This document shows positions 11,719 to 25,200 of a DNA stretch of 64,000 nt, piece after piece. The notes below the pieces were generated by a model. That model had not been told where the DNA came from and did not search any database. It saw nothing but the letters and a program-made list of their open reading frames with translations. The translations under genes and the position numbers were made by a program. The stretch is taken from NCBI GenBank assembly GCA_047495785.1, contig JBLDXI010000019.1:1116001-1180000 (forward strand), given 5' to 3'. This DNA comes from Lepidodermella squamata. Its lineage: Eukaryota; Gastrotricha. How positions within the stretch are numbered: the first letter of the stretch is position 1; each line of letters opens with the position of its first letter.

Positions 11719-12772
11719 ATGTCAAGTTACACTTCGGCGTTATTTCACGTTTTTGTGGCATTAGCTGCGTGTGGTAGGTGAGGCAGCGTGCCCTTTGCAG
11801 CATTCTATTACATTTCTATATCTATCGAATACAGTAGCGGATGCTGAAAAACCAAGCAGCGCTCCAAGCCTCGGGGCAACGACTCGGAAACCAGAGGGGA
11901 CTACAGGATTCAAAGTCAGCCAAACATACCTGCCGTTTTCTACAATTAAATATTCAGGATCAACGGTAGCTCCGAAACGAGCAGACAGTGATGCGAAAGC
12001 CATAACAACTACCTGGAGACCAGAGGGGAGCATGGGAACAGGCAAAGATGGAGTCACGCGCCCAACTCAATCTTACCCAGCATTTACTACGACCAGAAAT
12101 TCCGGAACAGAGAGGTCAACAGCTTTCTATACAACGGCTGTTCCGAAGCGAAGCAGTGATCCGAACATCTTATCCACAACATTAATGAGGAAACAAGAGA
12201 ATACTTCCGCGCGCCCAGCTACAACTAACCTACCCGAAAGAAAGCTTTCAACTGGCAGACCCAGTGAAACTGTGAGCTACAAGCCAAGCTGGCCTACAAC
12301 AAAGTCAGGCAATTATTCTGGCAAACCTGAAAACCAAGCTCGGATAGCTTCAACTTCTTCCCCGCTAAATAAAGGCGCTACGAATTCATCGAAGTCAAGC
12401 TCGACAGACAAAGCACCGGGCGCAGGCAAAACAATGAGCAGTCTGCCACCGACACCTAAGGATAAAGGAGGTAACCACGGCAAGTCGGCAAGTAACTTAT
12501 CTACAGGCAGGACAACCCCAACAGCACGTCCCAAGGCCAGCCCTTCTGCAAACCCGAGTGGAACGAAGACTACAAAGGAAGCTGTTAAATTGACACGTCG
12601 CCCTAAATCGACAACTCCTTCAACAGCAAGATTGACCTCACAAATAACGACGAAAGCGGGCTCTCGTGCGAACTCAGGCCAGGTTAAGCCCAGTACCAGC
12701 ACAGTTAGGCCCAATGCTCCTGGTGGAAACGGTAACGACGAGGACATTGAGGAGCAGAGCGAGGAATGGTAG
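11719..12772 (+). CDS. Secreted Thr/Lys/Pro-rich mucin-like protein 2
   Basis: Exons 11719-11773 and 11835-12772 encode 330 residues. Exon 1 is 55 nt and ends in phase 1, exactly as in the upstream gene, and both proteins read VA(E/D)A across the junction, so the two are tandem paralogues. The signal peptide is SSYTSALFHVFVALAACVA. The mature part is Thr/Ser/Lys/Pro/Gly-rich and cysteine-free, with dispersed TTTR and RPE(G/N) motifs and an acidic end (EDIEEQSEEW). The two proteins share composition and design rather than alignable sequence, so the family diverges fast. It converges on the TIR array, whose last stop is 180 bp away on the other strand. Confidence 0.72.
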
Positions 12773-12952
12773 TTAATTTATCGGGATCATTCCCTGAAAA
12801 ACCCGCTCTAAAAAACCCGACTGATGAAGGTGCAGCCTCGCTGTAAAAATCAGACACCAAACCCAATAAATAACTTTTATTCAGTAACTTGCAGATAAAT
12901 TATATTCTTATTTTTGACACCGAGAGGTAAAAGATCAGCAAAATTGTTAGGT

Positions 12953-15250
12953 TCAGCTTGGAAGCATTAGCTTTTCGATTGCAGCAGTGAGCCTGATGCA
13001 GTCAGCGAAGGAATCTCCCACCAGCCTCAGTGCAGTCGTATAGTAAAATTGAGCAGCCTGATAATGAATAAATTAACGAGCCAGTCTATAAATGAGATAT
13101 CCCAAAAATTACCGAAGTTTTCACCGTGTAAAGCCCGCAAAGAGCAGTCCCATCAAAATTTGGCATGTTGATATGCCCGAGGTCTTCAGAACGGAGCCAA
13201 GCCAGAACATCAGAATTAGTCCAGCTCTTTATTTTCTTATCGATATCTGAACCATGCATAGGCAAAGGCACAGACGAACTATCAGAAGTGGAAACGAGTT
13301 GAGTGACCAAAGTCTTCAGCATGGTACAGCACTCGCAAGGTCCAGCTGATTGGGTATTAACGTTCGGTTTGCTGGCGATTTCTTCATGTTTGGTAGTTTC
13401 CGAAGCTTTTATCGGGTATAATGGCTTATTATCAGCGTCCATTTTCATGTTCGTAACACTGCGAATTTCCTCGAATAATTTACCGCTGACATCTTCCCAA
13501 GGGTACTTCTCCAACGAAAAGTCAACATATAATCTCGCGCCAAGGATGATACCCAGCCAACCAGTTGGCGCGTACCTAAGCCATACATTTTAAAAATTAT
13601 TAAAAAAATCGAGGTTAATTACCTGTATTGCATATTTACAGGAACTAATGGCTTTCCCAATCGGAAAACGTACTCCGCCTCAGTTCGGCACATATTGCTA
13701 AGCTTGTAATACTCGCTGTAGCAAATCAAAATTAAATACGCGTTTTCGACACCCTAAAATGTCAATTAATAAAATCTGCCTTTAACTTTGTCTGACAAAC
13801 TTTAGCCATTGCTTCTACGGTATTGTTGTGCATGTGATCTACATCCATCCAAATTTTATAGCCCTTGTCAAGGAGGAGCTGTCGAATTCTCAGCGCTGTC
13901 TCCTGATTTTTCCAGCAGTAACTTATGAAAATGTGCCCTTCTTCCTTGAGATTTTTGCCATCTCCATCAGTAGGCTCGCTAATGCCGACCGTTTTCAAGA
14001 TACCTTCCTGGCCAACTTTTATGCAATCAAAAGCTTGGCTAGCCTTTATTCTTAGCGCAGGATCTTGTGACTTTTTAACAACTTTCTCCATAAAGCCATT
14101 GAAATTTTCATTAGCGAGGACTTGAAGCCGAATGTCATTGTTGAAAGCCAATGCCCATAGACAATCGATAGCGCGGCTGACTTCCAATTCGTCCTTCGAA
14201 TGTAACATTTCGACAAGCAGAGGTAGCGCGCCCGACTGAGCGATTTTTGCTTTATTATCGTCATTCACGGCCAGATTTGCCAGACTTTGAGCGAGTTCTT
14301 CGACTGAAAAGCCAAGATGAGAATGGTGCTCAGCCCTCGAAATGTCGTCTTTGCTCAATGCCATTTCCAGACATTTCACTAATTTCGAAATTATACCTGA
14401 AAATCCGAAAAATTTACTGTTAGTTTTGAGCAAATGGCATGCTTTTATACCGGACTCGTCTAGAAAAGCAGCAGCTGCTTTTGAATCACTCAGCATACAA
14501 GATATCGAACAAAGAGCGGAAATTTGCCAACTTTCCTCTTCCCAATTAAAATAATATTTCACAACCTGAGTAATAAACTCTTATTTTTTTATGATTTTTT
14601 TATTAAAAATCAAACCTCAACGGCATTCACGGCTTCGTAGTACTCCTTTGATTCAGGCATTTTCGCAATGTTGTGTATAATGTATAAATTAGTTGATATA
14701 AATGAATGCCGTTCGGCGTTGCTTCGATTGCTTTCAGATCCAACATTTTGAACCAGAGTTGGGATCAAATTACGATCAACGAACAATCGGCAAGCATCTT
14801 GACTGACGTCTGATGCTGTGCAAATGGTCGCGAAAACGATTTGCGCTCCATTTTCGGGTTTCACCTATGGGCAATTTTTTTTATTTAATTTGAACCATAG
14901 GTAGATGGATGATAAAATCTGCCGAACCTCTGTTGAAATTCCAGGCCAGCTACTAATGTAAACGCCGACATCCACCAAAAAATCTGAAAAATTGAATTTT
15001 CACAAAAATTTTGAAAAAAGCAAAACAACCAGGTCAAACCTAGATATTTTATTTTACAAAACATATCGCAGATTGCTTTTCGAACGGGTTTCGGTTCTTC
15101 ACTCAACGAAACGTAGATCTTTCGGGCTGTCGCCAACGGTGGGATGGTAAAAAACCCGGCGACCTTGTTGTCATGATGATCGCAAATCGACATAACTTTC
15201 TCGGCGAGGCCCCTGAAATGCTCAACCGTTTGCTTTGTAGCTTTGTCCAT
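12953..15250 (-). CDS. ARM-TIR-SAM protein, array member 5
   Basis: Eight exons (15040-15250, 14928-14983, 14616-14864, 14451-14565, 13801-14396, 13623-13753, 13113-13575, 12953-13057) give 641 residues. Residues 1-340 form ARM/HEAT-like helices (NLIPTLVQNV, GALPLLVEMLHSKDE). A TIR domain spans about 358-490 with GHIFISYCWKNQ and, in the C-x-x-E pattern, NMCRTEAEYVF, which keeps the glutamate expected of NAD-cleaving TIRs. A SAM-like region (SWTNSDVLAWLRSEDL, FDGTALCGLYTVK) closes the protein. The BB-loop region reads MHNNTVEAMAK where the paralogues have (R/H)GSTLEAMA. The TIR domain is split by two introns, unlike in members 2-4. The ATG follows the stop of member 4 by 50 bp, with an AG acceptor-like site (15264-15265) 13 nt before it. 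Likely cytosolic immune or cell-death effector, by family. Confidence 0.85.
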
Positions 15251-15300
15251 GATTATTAAATTTCTAAAAATTTATTTGTTAAAATGCATAATTTTTCCAG

Positions 15301-17433
15301 CTAATTACCAAGTAAATGTTCGAGAGAAGCAGTGATTTTAACGCAGTCTATGAAAGAACCATCAAGTAATTGCAACACCGATTTATAATAGAGGTCTATA
15401 ACTGAAAATTTCATGTTATATAAACCAATCAAAGCGTGTCCGTCGAATTGCCCAAACGCACTCGTTAAAGTTTCCATCTTCTCAGCAATCAGCCATTTCT
15501 CAACGTCAGAATTTGTCCATTTACGCACTTTTGCAAAATTGGCACCTTCTGGAGGGTCAAGCTGGACCTTTCGGCTAAACTTTTCGGCTAATAGAGATTC
15601 GAGAAGGCTACAACGCCGACAAAATTGCCCTGTATCGTGAGAATTAACGTCGATTTGAGGTTTTTTAGGCGCTGAGGTTGTTAAAACATTCTGATGATGA
15701 ACTTCCACAGGTTTCTCAACTTCTTGGGAAAACTCGGCTTCAAGTTGACGAATTTCTGTCAACAGACGGTTCGAAACTTTTTCAAAGCTGTGCTTCTCGA
15801 GTGAAAAGTCAATGTAGAGCTTGGTTCCAAGGATAATTCCCAGCCAGCCGGTAGGGAAATACCGATACTGCATGTTGATAGGAATGAACGGTTTGCCCAG
15901 TTTGAATACGTATTCCGCTTCACAACGGCACATGTTCGAAATTCGGTAGCTTTCCGAGTAACAAATCAGCACAACACTCGCGTTTTCAACAGCCTGAGCC
16001 ATGGCCTCCAACGTGCTGCCTCGCATGCGGTCAACATCGACCCAAACCTTGAAGCCCTGATCTAAGAGTAGTTGGCGAATTTGTAGAATAACATCTTGCT
16101 GTTTCCACGAATAACTTATGAAAATGTGCTCATCTTTCGCGGCTTTTTTCTCATTTTTAGCCTCGCTTTTCTCAATAAGACCTTCCTTGCCGAGTAGAAT
16201 AAAATCACGAGCCCGCTCAGCTTTCATTTTCAGCTGTTCGTTTTTCGTGCTTGACATAATTTCGTTCAACTGCTGAACGACGTCTTGCCTTTCCTGGTAC
16301 AAATTACTGCAAATTCAAAAAATTTCGAAGATGGCGAAATCTACCTTAATTTTCGAGCGAATTTCATCGCTGAAAGACAACGTCCAAAGGCAATCTATAG
16401 CGCACCATTGCTCGATCTCTTGTTCCTCAAGTTCATTTGGCGAATCGTGCGGTAGAAGCATTTTGTACAGGTCATCAATCGTGTCGCCGTCAATGATTTT
16501 CATTTTATTGTCATCATTCACGGCCAGAACAGCCAGGCTTGCTACCAGCTCTTCGGCAGAAAAGCCGTTCGACGTGTGATCATCACTAGACATAGCTTCG
16601 TGGAGGCATTGGGTCATTTTCGGAATTATCGAATATTCATCGAGTAAGTCGTTGGTAGCGGTTGTTTCGCTGAGTAAACAGGCGATGGAACAGAACGCGC
16701 TCACCTGCATTTTCTCGTTAGGAACCGCGAAATAATGCTTCAGAGCTTCGATAGCCCCTGCTTCTTCAAATTGCTGTCGAAGTTCGGCTATTTTTGCAAT
16801 GTTATGAATTGTCGATAGCGCATTCGATACAACGCGCTGCTCCATATCGTTGGACAAGCTCAATTTAGCAGTATCGGATTTTATGTATTTCACAAGAACA
16901 GGTAGCACTCCCTTTGCAGCAAATACCTTCGAAAAAACCGATTTTACTTTCGAATAAAAAATATTACGCTAAACCAACTTTTGCAGTTTCAAGGCTTGCG
17001 TCGCTAAACATGCAAATCAAAGCCATAGCACACTCTTTGTGAAAAAGGCGAGAGCGAGCAGGATCTTTCTCCCATCGGAACACGTAGCTGACTGGATTCT
17101 TGTCATTCATTACGTAAATCAAGGATTTAGCGAGAAATTCTTGGTAAAGCAATTAAACTGAAATTGCTCGAAAAATGGGGCTATTTGAATCTTACCGTTG
17201 AAACCGGGGACGGTTTTATCTTCAGCTATAAGCTTCCTCCAAGGGCGCCATTTGAAATATTTGGTGTAGAAGTCCATATGCAATAGGACGGCTTTGGCGG
17301 TGCTGTAAAATTTTGCAATGTCGATCTTTCCGCCGCTACTGGAAATGGTTTTCAGCACTAATGAAGCCATTTTTCGAAAGTATTCCACAGCCTTATCCTG
17401 CGTCCATTCAGCATCGCCATCAGCGTCACCCAT
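15301..17433 (-). CDS. ARM-TIR-SAM protein, array member 4
   Basis: Four exons (17196-17433, 16979-17139, 16345-16926, 15301-16293) give 657 residues. ARM-like repeats cover about 1-330 (KGVLPVLVKYIKSD, CAIDCLWTLSFSDEIRSKI). The TIR domain is at about 381-515: DEHIFISYSWKQQ, RGSTLEAMAQAVENA, MCRCEAEYVF with the conserved glutamate, then GKPFIPINMQYRY and GWLGIILG. A SAM-like region follows at about 580-655 (WTNSDVEKWLIAEKM, FDGHALIGLYNMK). The start is the ATG at 17433, 18 nt after a T-rich AG acceptor-like site; it lies 72 bp after the stop of member 3. Acceptors for exons 2 and 4 were chosen as the only ones that avoid in-frame stops. Confidence 0.85.
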
Positions 17434-17505
17434 TTTCAATTTTTTTAAATCCTAAGAGATGAAAAGTCATTTATAGAAAATTTCAAATAATTTATGTAAA
17501 AAAAT

Positions 17506-19887
17506 CTAGTTTGCTGTATCCTCCAAAGCAGCCGTGAATTTAACTGTTAGAGGGAAGGAGTCGTTGCACAAACGTAGCACAGTTTTGAAAAATAAATCAG
17601 GCGCCTGAAAATAATTTTATATAAAAGGCCGTAAGTTCATTTTTTGTTCAACTTACGGAACTTTTCATATCACGAAGACCTGCCAACGCTTGGCCATCGA
17701 AGTCGCCGAAAGATTTAATCAAATCATCAGGAAAATCTTTACTTCGAAGCCATGACCCAACTTGTGAGCTTGACCAGCAATTTTGATTTACAGCTTTGGA
17801 ATCGCTTCTTTGGGATTTTTCAACTGAACTGAAGCTTTCGTTAGCTTCGAGTAACGATTTCGTAAGAGCTTCGACCAAGCCGTAGAGCTTGTCGACTTTT
17901 TCGGACAACTGTCGACAATCGCTACAATTTGGTTTGTCGACTGAACTCGGAATAACAGCCCCGCTTAAATTTGATGGTCGATTCGAAGGCTTTATTGCTG
18001 TTTGATTGGCTTCGCCTCGCTCAAGTACACTAATTTCCTCTAATAATTTGTAGAAAACATCGTTGAATGGCCGTTTCTGAAGTGAAAAATCGACGTAGAG
18101 CCTCGCGCCGATAATAATCCCTAACCAGCCGTCAGGTTGATAGCGGTACTGAAAATTAACTGGAATGAACGGTTTTTGAAGTCGGAAAACGTATTCAGCC
18201 TCAGTTCGGCACATATTTGAAACTCGATAGTCCTCGCTGTAGCAAATGACAACGACGAAAGCTTTTTCTACCGCATTAGCCATAGCTTCCAAGGTTGAAC
18301 CATGCATTCGGTCGAGATCGAGCCAAACATTATAGCCGTTTTCGACTAGAGCATCTCGTATTTTGACGACAATTTCCTGCTGTTTCCAGCTGTAACTCAG
18401 GAATACGTGGCCGTCCTTACGGTTGATGATTGCTTCAGACCTTTTGGCATCTGCCTTGGCTATCATCCCGTCTTTCCCTAATTTTATGAAGTCCAACGCA
18501 TTCCGAGCTTTCGCCTTCAAATCGAAGTTATCTTCATCTTTCGTGATTTCTTCCAGATTGCTCATGCATCCAGAATGCTCGACTAGAATTGATTTTCTCA
18601 CTTCTTCGTTGAAAGCTAGCCGCCACAGGCATGTGATGGCTCGGTCTTTGAGGACCGCATTTTGCGTAAGCATGTTATTCAAATTTGGCAACATTCCGCA
18701 AGTTAAAAGCTGCAAAAATATTATGTAAAATTTATCACAGGAAGCAGTGAAAATCCACCTTAATTTTGTTCTCCTCATTTATTGCCAAATTAGAGAGGAC
18801 GTCTGTCAATTCCTCCGCTGAGTATCCGCGATAGGCTTTCCTTAGCTTCTTCTTCATCGCTTTAGAAACGTAATCGACCAGTCTTGGAATTATGTCTGAA
18901 GATGAAAATTTCGAATTATAGGACTAATCTGAAAACTGAATAAATTACTGTATTCGTCGGCGAAGCTGTTAGCGTCTTTGTCATTTAGGATATAGGACAA
19001 AACACTGAGGGCTGTCATTTGCGCTCGAGGTTCTGTTTCGTCGGGCAGGTAGAATTCCAATATTTCAACTGCATTGCATTGCTGGAATCTTTCCCTGCAT
19101 TCTGTCACTTTTGCAACATTATGAGAAATCGACAGGCTTTGAATTGCCAAGCGAAAGTGAGCCTGCAAATGATTTTGTTAAATTGGAAATTATGTAAATA
19201 TATCGTTGAACTCACGGCTTTTTTCAAATTCGACTTGATTTCGTTATCATTCAGAATTTCCATTAATTTGGGGATGATCCCATTTTCTGCGAAAAACTTT
19301 ACACAAAATTGATTACTTGGAATTTGAATAGGCTAGAGATTACCTTGCTAGCCCGATAGCTGCAATCGGTAATGACTACTACGACCCGAAGCAAACTAAT
19401 CGCATAAGTCATATCGCTGAGATAATCACATTCCTTGACGGCTTGAAGAATCAACTCTGAAATATTCATGAAATAATTTTATGGAGAAAATGTGATAGTT
19501 TCAATTACCCATGAAATCAGTCCCGCATATCCCTTCAATTGCAGGGACCCGCCACGCTCTCGCCCATGAACTCATCGAGTTGCAAATTCTTCGATAGACG
19601 AACGACGTGAATGCAAAACGAAGCCTGTTTTGATCATCAGCCGGCTTCGATGCGACCATGGCTGAGATTGCATCAGCCCTGTGACGTAATTCTTCGATCG
19701 CCTCTTCCTTCGAATGTACTTCGGACGTTTTCTTCAACCCAACGCCAAATTTGGTCAATAAATCATCGGCATCTTCTTCCTCCAAGTCTTTCGCTGAAAT
19801 TGCTGGTTCTTGTGATTCGGCTGAAATTTCTTCGGCGTCGAATAGTTCATTGTTAGGCTCCTCCGATTCTTCAACACTGGATGCCAT
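17506..19887 (-). CDS. ARM-TIR-SAM protein, array member 3
   Basis: Seven exons (19509-19887, 19344-19456, 19216-19296, 18949-19162, 18759-18895, 17657-18709, 17506-17604) give 691 residues. An acidic leader (residues 1-60) precedes ARM-like helices (FAENGIIPKLMEILND, AITCLWRLAFNEEVRKSI). The TIR domain lies at about 406-540 with DGHVFLSYSWKQQ, HGSTLEAMANAVEKA and NMCRTEAEYVF, keeping the putative catalytic glutamate. A linker holds a CSDC pair and the end is SAM-like (FGDFDGQALAGLRDMK). The ATG at 19887 lies 49 bp after the stop of member 2, 18 nt beyond a T-rich AG site at 19906-19907; ATTAAA, a polyadenylation-signal variant, lies just before that site. Confidence 0.85.
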
Positions 19888-19936
19888 TATATAAATAGTA
19901 TTCACCTAGAAAATTTAATTTCATTCAAAAAAGATA

Positions 19937-22078
19937 TCACGAAGAATTTTCGCTCACAACAACAGGTAAACGTTCAAGAGATTCAGAAAACTTCAAAACA
20001 TCAACAAGCGAATTATCAAAGCACTTTGTTAGCGAGGAATAAAATATTTCTGGTGATAACGTTTTCATCTCGTAAATCACAGATAAATGCCGCCCTGTCA
20101 TGTCCTTCAGCAAGCTAGAAATTCGAAAATTACTAGATAGAGATTGGGTTTCAAGCCATTTTTGAACGTCCTGACCGGTCCATTTGTCAAGTTTAGATTT
20201 CAGGTAGGCGATCGACAGCAATTTTCGCCCCGCTCCACTTCCAGGCAACGAAATTTCCAGCTGTTTTTGTTTAGGTGGATCGACGATTTTCGCAGCTGAG
20301 TGAGTCGAAGGTGCTTCTTCGTTCTTCGAGTTCGATAGCAAGCCATTCATCTCAGTTAGCATTTTAGAGATCGCTTCTTCAAACGGGGTCTTCACCAGGG
20401 ACATGTCAACGTAGAGCCGAGCTCCAAGAATCAACCCTAACCACCCGTCAGGTCGATAACGTCGCTGCATATTGACCGGAACGAAAGGTTTTTGAAGTTG
20501 AAAAACGTACTCAGCCTCAGTTCGGCAATTCGGGCTCTGTTTATAATCTTCGCTGTAGCAAATCAGAATCAGGCGAGCTTTCTCGATAGCAGATGCCATT
20601 GCTTCTAGCGTGGATCCTCGCATTTCGTCAACATCCATCCAAGTTTTGAAGCCTTTGCTCTTCAAAACATCGCGGATTTTTATGCAAGTTGGTTGGTTTT
20701 TCCAGCAGTAACTAATGAATATGTGCCCGTCATTCGGCGAAGGCACAGCCGATTCACTGCTTTTTGATAAGTTTTTCTTGCCATTTTCGATGAAATTCAG
20801 AGCCTTCGAGGCTCGAAGACTAAGACTCGGCTTGCTTTCATCCGCAGCTAGTTCCTTCAGTTTCTTCAGGATGGATTGGTTTTTTAGAATTTGCAGGCGT
20901 TCGTTTTCACTGAAAGAGAGTGTCCACAGGCAATCAACGGCTCTGAGCTGCTCTTTTTCTTCATTCGAATTCAAAATGCGATCTAGAACAGGTAGAATTC
21001 CCGCGGCGATGAATTTCGGTTTATTGGATTCGCAGATCATTATTTGGTTCGCCCCATCAGCCAATTCTTCGACTGAAAAGCCGAGGTACTGATGATTCTG
21101 AATGCTCATAGCTTCGTCCATGAACGCTATCAATGTCGGGATTATTCCTGGAATAAAAATGAAAAAGAATCATAAATCGAGGGGCTGGGCATTTCGAGCC
21201 TAAAGTTGAATTTTTAACATTGAATAACTTTTCGAACCGTTTTCATCGGCGAATTTCGCGCTGTCTTGCTCGCTGGAAATGCTGGCGATCAGCATAAGAG
21301 CCATACATTCCCAGACCTTCTGCTTGCAAGTCAAGTAGAACTTCGCAGTATCCACAAAATTCAGCTCGGCCAACTTTTGCCGACATCCCGCGAAACGTGC
21401 GATGTTATGGGGAGTTCCTATGTGGTTTTCTATCATTCGATTGACTTCAGCCGAATTTTCGATCATTTTGCGCAGCTCAGGGCTATTCAGAACCTGGCTG
21501 CACCACTTGAGATACGCATCGCCCTCAAAAGCCATGCACATCGAGAAAGCTTCGCTGAAATTGGACCAAGTTACAGCTATCGAGGATAGATAATATGCCC
21601 ACATGAGCATTGATTTCGAAGTCGGCAACTTGCCGATATCAAACCATTGAACACATCTCGCTAATACCAGTGGCAAATCGTGACTAACTGCTTGGGAATC
21701 AATGATTTCCTTCCTGTGTGAAGTGATTTCCAAATAACTGCACATGAAGATCGATTTCACGACGTGGCGAGCTTCGATATTTTCCAGCAGATCTTCCTTA
21801 GTTTTGGCAGCCCGGTCTACGCATGCGCCAAGGTCTTGAACTAGTTTTTCGAAGGTAGCAACGCCAGTGTTAGATTCACTCAAACCGCCATTTCTCAGCG
21901 AACCTAGAGCTGACTGGAGGCGATCGCGGTCGAATGCGTAGAAATCAGTTGGAGGTGAGTCAATTGACGCGGAACTGGTAGCTTTGGGTGATTTCCCAGA
22001 ATTCGAATGGTCACTTCCTTCTCGGTTTGATTGAATAGTTTTCTTCGATGGAATCACGTGCGATTTTTTTTTATTCAT
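19937..22078 (-). CDS. ARM-TIR-SAM protein, array member 2
   Basis: Two exons (21238-22078, 19937-21147) give 683 residues, the simplest gene structure of the array. The first 60 residues are Ser/Lys-rich and probably disordered. ARM-like repeats follow (GIIPTLIAFMDEAM, AAGILPVLDRILNSN, AVDCLWTLSFSENERLQIL). The TIR domain is at about 420-560: DGHIFISYCWKN, RGSTLEAMASAIEKA, NCRTEAEYVF with the putative catalytic glutamate at residue 491, and RYRPDGWLGLILGARLYVD. A SAM-like segment (KWTGQDVQKWLETQSL) lies at about 605-670. This C-x-x-E pattern corresponds to W-C-x-x-E in plant and Toll TIRs; NADase activity is inferred, not shown. Confidence 0.88.
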
Positions 22079-22202
22079 TTTTTGATAATTGAGTCACCTA
22101 AAACAATAGATTTACTCATTAAAACAGCAGCCGGAAAATAAAAATTGCACAATATAAATTGCATCGGGTATCGAGTATATCATCGGGTATAATTTGGCAG
22201 CT

Positions 22203-25200
22203 CTAATCGTCATCCCACAGGCGATCAAGGGCGCCTAAAACTCTCAGTAAGCCCTGCAGAGGCCCGTTGTAGTGTTTCGATACTGTTTTATAGTAAAACT
22301 CTGGGGCATTCGATTTCATGGAATGCAAAGTCTGAAGCATATCGCCGTTGAAATCGTCAAAAGCGTGTCCAAATCTAAAATCAGAAAATACTGATTTTGC
22401 CGAAATCAAAATTCGAAACTCACTCGGACAATTTTTCGCTTTCAAGCCACTTGGCGACTTCCTCTTTCGACCAAGTATTGCACTTCAATTTTCGTACGGA
22501 TCTTGGTCTCTCTTCAATCGGATCGTGAACAGCAGTACTGTGCCCGCCTCCAATCGCCTGCCGAGGTTGGGCGGGTTCAGTAGAGGGTTGCTGCGATTCT
22601 GAATTCGATGAAGGTGGCGCCTCCAAAGACCCGAAGGCTTTTATTTCTCCGATCAACATTTCGAAGGCGGTGTCAAATGTCCGCTTCTGAAGCGACATGT
22701 CGACGAATTTTCGCGACCGAACCATAATTCCAAGCCATCCATCAGGGAAATAGCTTGAAAAATATCAGGAATTCAAATAAAAAGACTAATGAATTTCCAT
22801 TCTTTACTGGTATTCCAAATTAACAGGAACAATCGGTTTGCTGAGAGCATGAGCGTATTGCGCTGGACGATTGATAAGAGGTTCAGAGCAAATTAATAAA
22901 TTTAGGTTGATTAATCACCTTCAGTGCGACAGGGGTTACTTTGCTTGTAAGAGTTCGAGAAGCAGATCAGTACAACGGAAGCTTTTTCAATCGCATCAGC
23001 CATTGCTTCAAGCAAATCTCCGTGCATTTTGTCAATGTCCATCTAGATATAGGTAAGATATATTTATATAATAGATTTTCTCAAATTCAAAGATGGAGCT
23101 AACCCAAACTTTGAAATTATTTTTCATCAGTTCTTGTCTGATTTTCAAAACAACAGCCTGTTGTTTCCAGCTGTAGCTGATGAAAACGTGGCCACCATTA
23201 GGCGAGGCCGACTTCCGGCCGCCACTGTCTTCGTTCGAAGCCTCAGCCTCGGCAACTTTGACGACCCATTTTTCAATAAAAGTCAACGCTTTCGTTGAGT
23301 TCCGGCGCACATCAGCCGAGGTTTCGGCAGAACTGCTGAGTTTCCGCATTTGACCCATAAAATCATACTGGCTTTTCAAAATTTGGTTTCGAGCCGATTC
23401 TTCGAAGCTCAATGTCCATAACAGATCAACGCCAAGATTTTGCAGATTAGCTTCGCCAGTCTTCAGCAAGTAATCAATGACTTCCTCGACCTTATTTTCC
23501 ATTAAGGTGGATTTAATCGAATCGTTAACTGCGATCAAAGCAAGTCCCTCGATCAGTTCTTCCAGCGAGTAGGCGCAAGACATAGTTTCAGCGCCCCTCA
23601 CCAGTATATTGCAGTATCTGTTAGTATCTTCCATTGCTCTTTTCACATATTTTACTAGATGAGGTACAACATTCTGCTCGTGAGCCATTTGTGCCGCTTC
23701 AGGTGTATCGCTGAGAATGTGGGCCAAACACAATATCACGAGGGATTTCGTTAAATCGGACATATTTAGATATTCCCTGAGAATCTAAAACGAAAATTTG
23801 CCAAATGTTCACGATATTGTAGCCAAGTTACATTAACGGCATCGTATTTGATGAAATCGCCTCGTAATTCGATACTGCGGGATATGTTGTAAGTCACGTT
23901 CAAAAGAACGAAATCCAGATACTACGAGCATAGATGAATGCTGAAAACTGAATTTATTAAAGATTAAAAATGCTCACTGTATCTTTTGAGCTCAGGTTTC
24001 TTTCCGCTTTTTTCCGCTCGTTTAAATGATCCAGCAAGAGCTTTATGACGCCAGCTTTTCCCAAATCCTGCATTCATTAAGCTGAATTAATGCTTCAATC
24101 GGTAAAAGATAACACACGATTCGAAATTGCGGGCAGCAATCTGTAAAATTCCATAGACCAGATACTAAGGCGAGGCTGCAGTGATAATTTTCTGTTACAG
24201 CGATCCCATTTTGAATGTAGAACTGCAGGTATTTAAACACAATATCTGGAGAAAATACCAAATGATAAGCTTTCAAAGGCTTTGCAGTTGGGAAAACAGG
24301 TCAGACCTGCGTATTTTTCACTCAACAGAGCATCGAGCAGATCTTGCTTCCAAATTTTGTATTGCTGATAACTGGTGCTCATCAAGTTGAGAACAGTGGC
24401 GATTTCGCGACTAGCCATTTTATCAGGAGTGAGCTCGGCATGCTTCGCCAAAAATTTCACTCGAATTTCCGTCTCGCTTTTGATGTCACTCCTTGCGACG
24501 AAGTTCGAATTCTTCTTGGTACAGAAACCCTGCTTCGGAACGAAAGGACCATACGCATCGGCTTCATCCTCTTTATTCTGGAGACGTCTCTGCCAAGCAT
24601 CGTATTCGTGGTAAAACTCCCTTATACGGACGCTCCTGCGAACATCCTCGAATGTGAGATCACCAGTCGTCTCCGACATTTTATAAACGGCCATAGCCCA
24701 ACCTTGACTCATAGAATGCTTGCAGTAACTCCGAAATAGCAGAGAGCCGATTTCTTGATCAGTTTCATCAGGGCTCGAAACGAATGTCATAACAAATTGA
24801 ATAAGATTTTTCTTGGCAAATATGTCTTTCTCTTCGAATTCGCCACGAGCCACATCACGCCGAACTTTCCACAACAAGCAGTAGTAAGCATTAGCGATTT
24901 GTGACACATCGAAACTCATATAATAGTCGTCCTCGCTATTTTCTATCGCCTTTTCGATGCCGTGTTGTAAAACTGAGCTCAAAGCAGCAAAATTATCGAC
25001 CAAAAAATCGCCGAGACCAACTCTCGCCAAGCAGAACGAGGCGCAAAACCTGACAGCTTTATTGTCAACGCCGCTAAGTTTTTCCAGAACCTATATATTA
25101 TTATAAATAATTTCATTGGCTAAAATTTTATTTCAACTCACTTGTTGAGCCTTCGTCGCCCTTATTTTTTCAAAACTACCAGCTTCAAGAGTCAGTTGAT

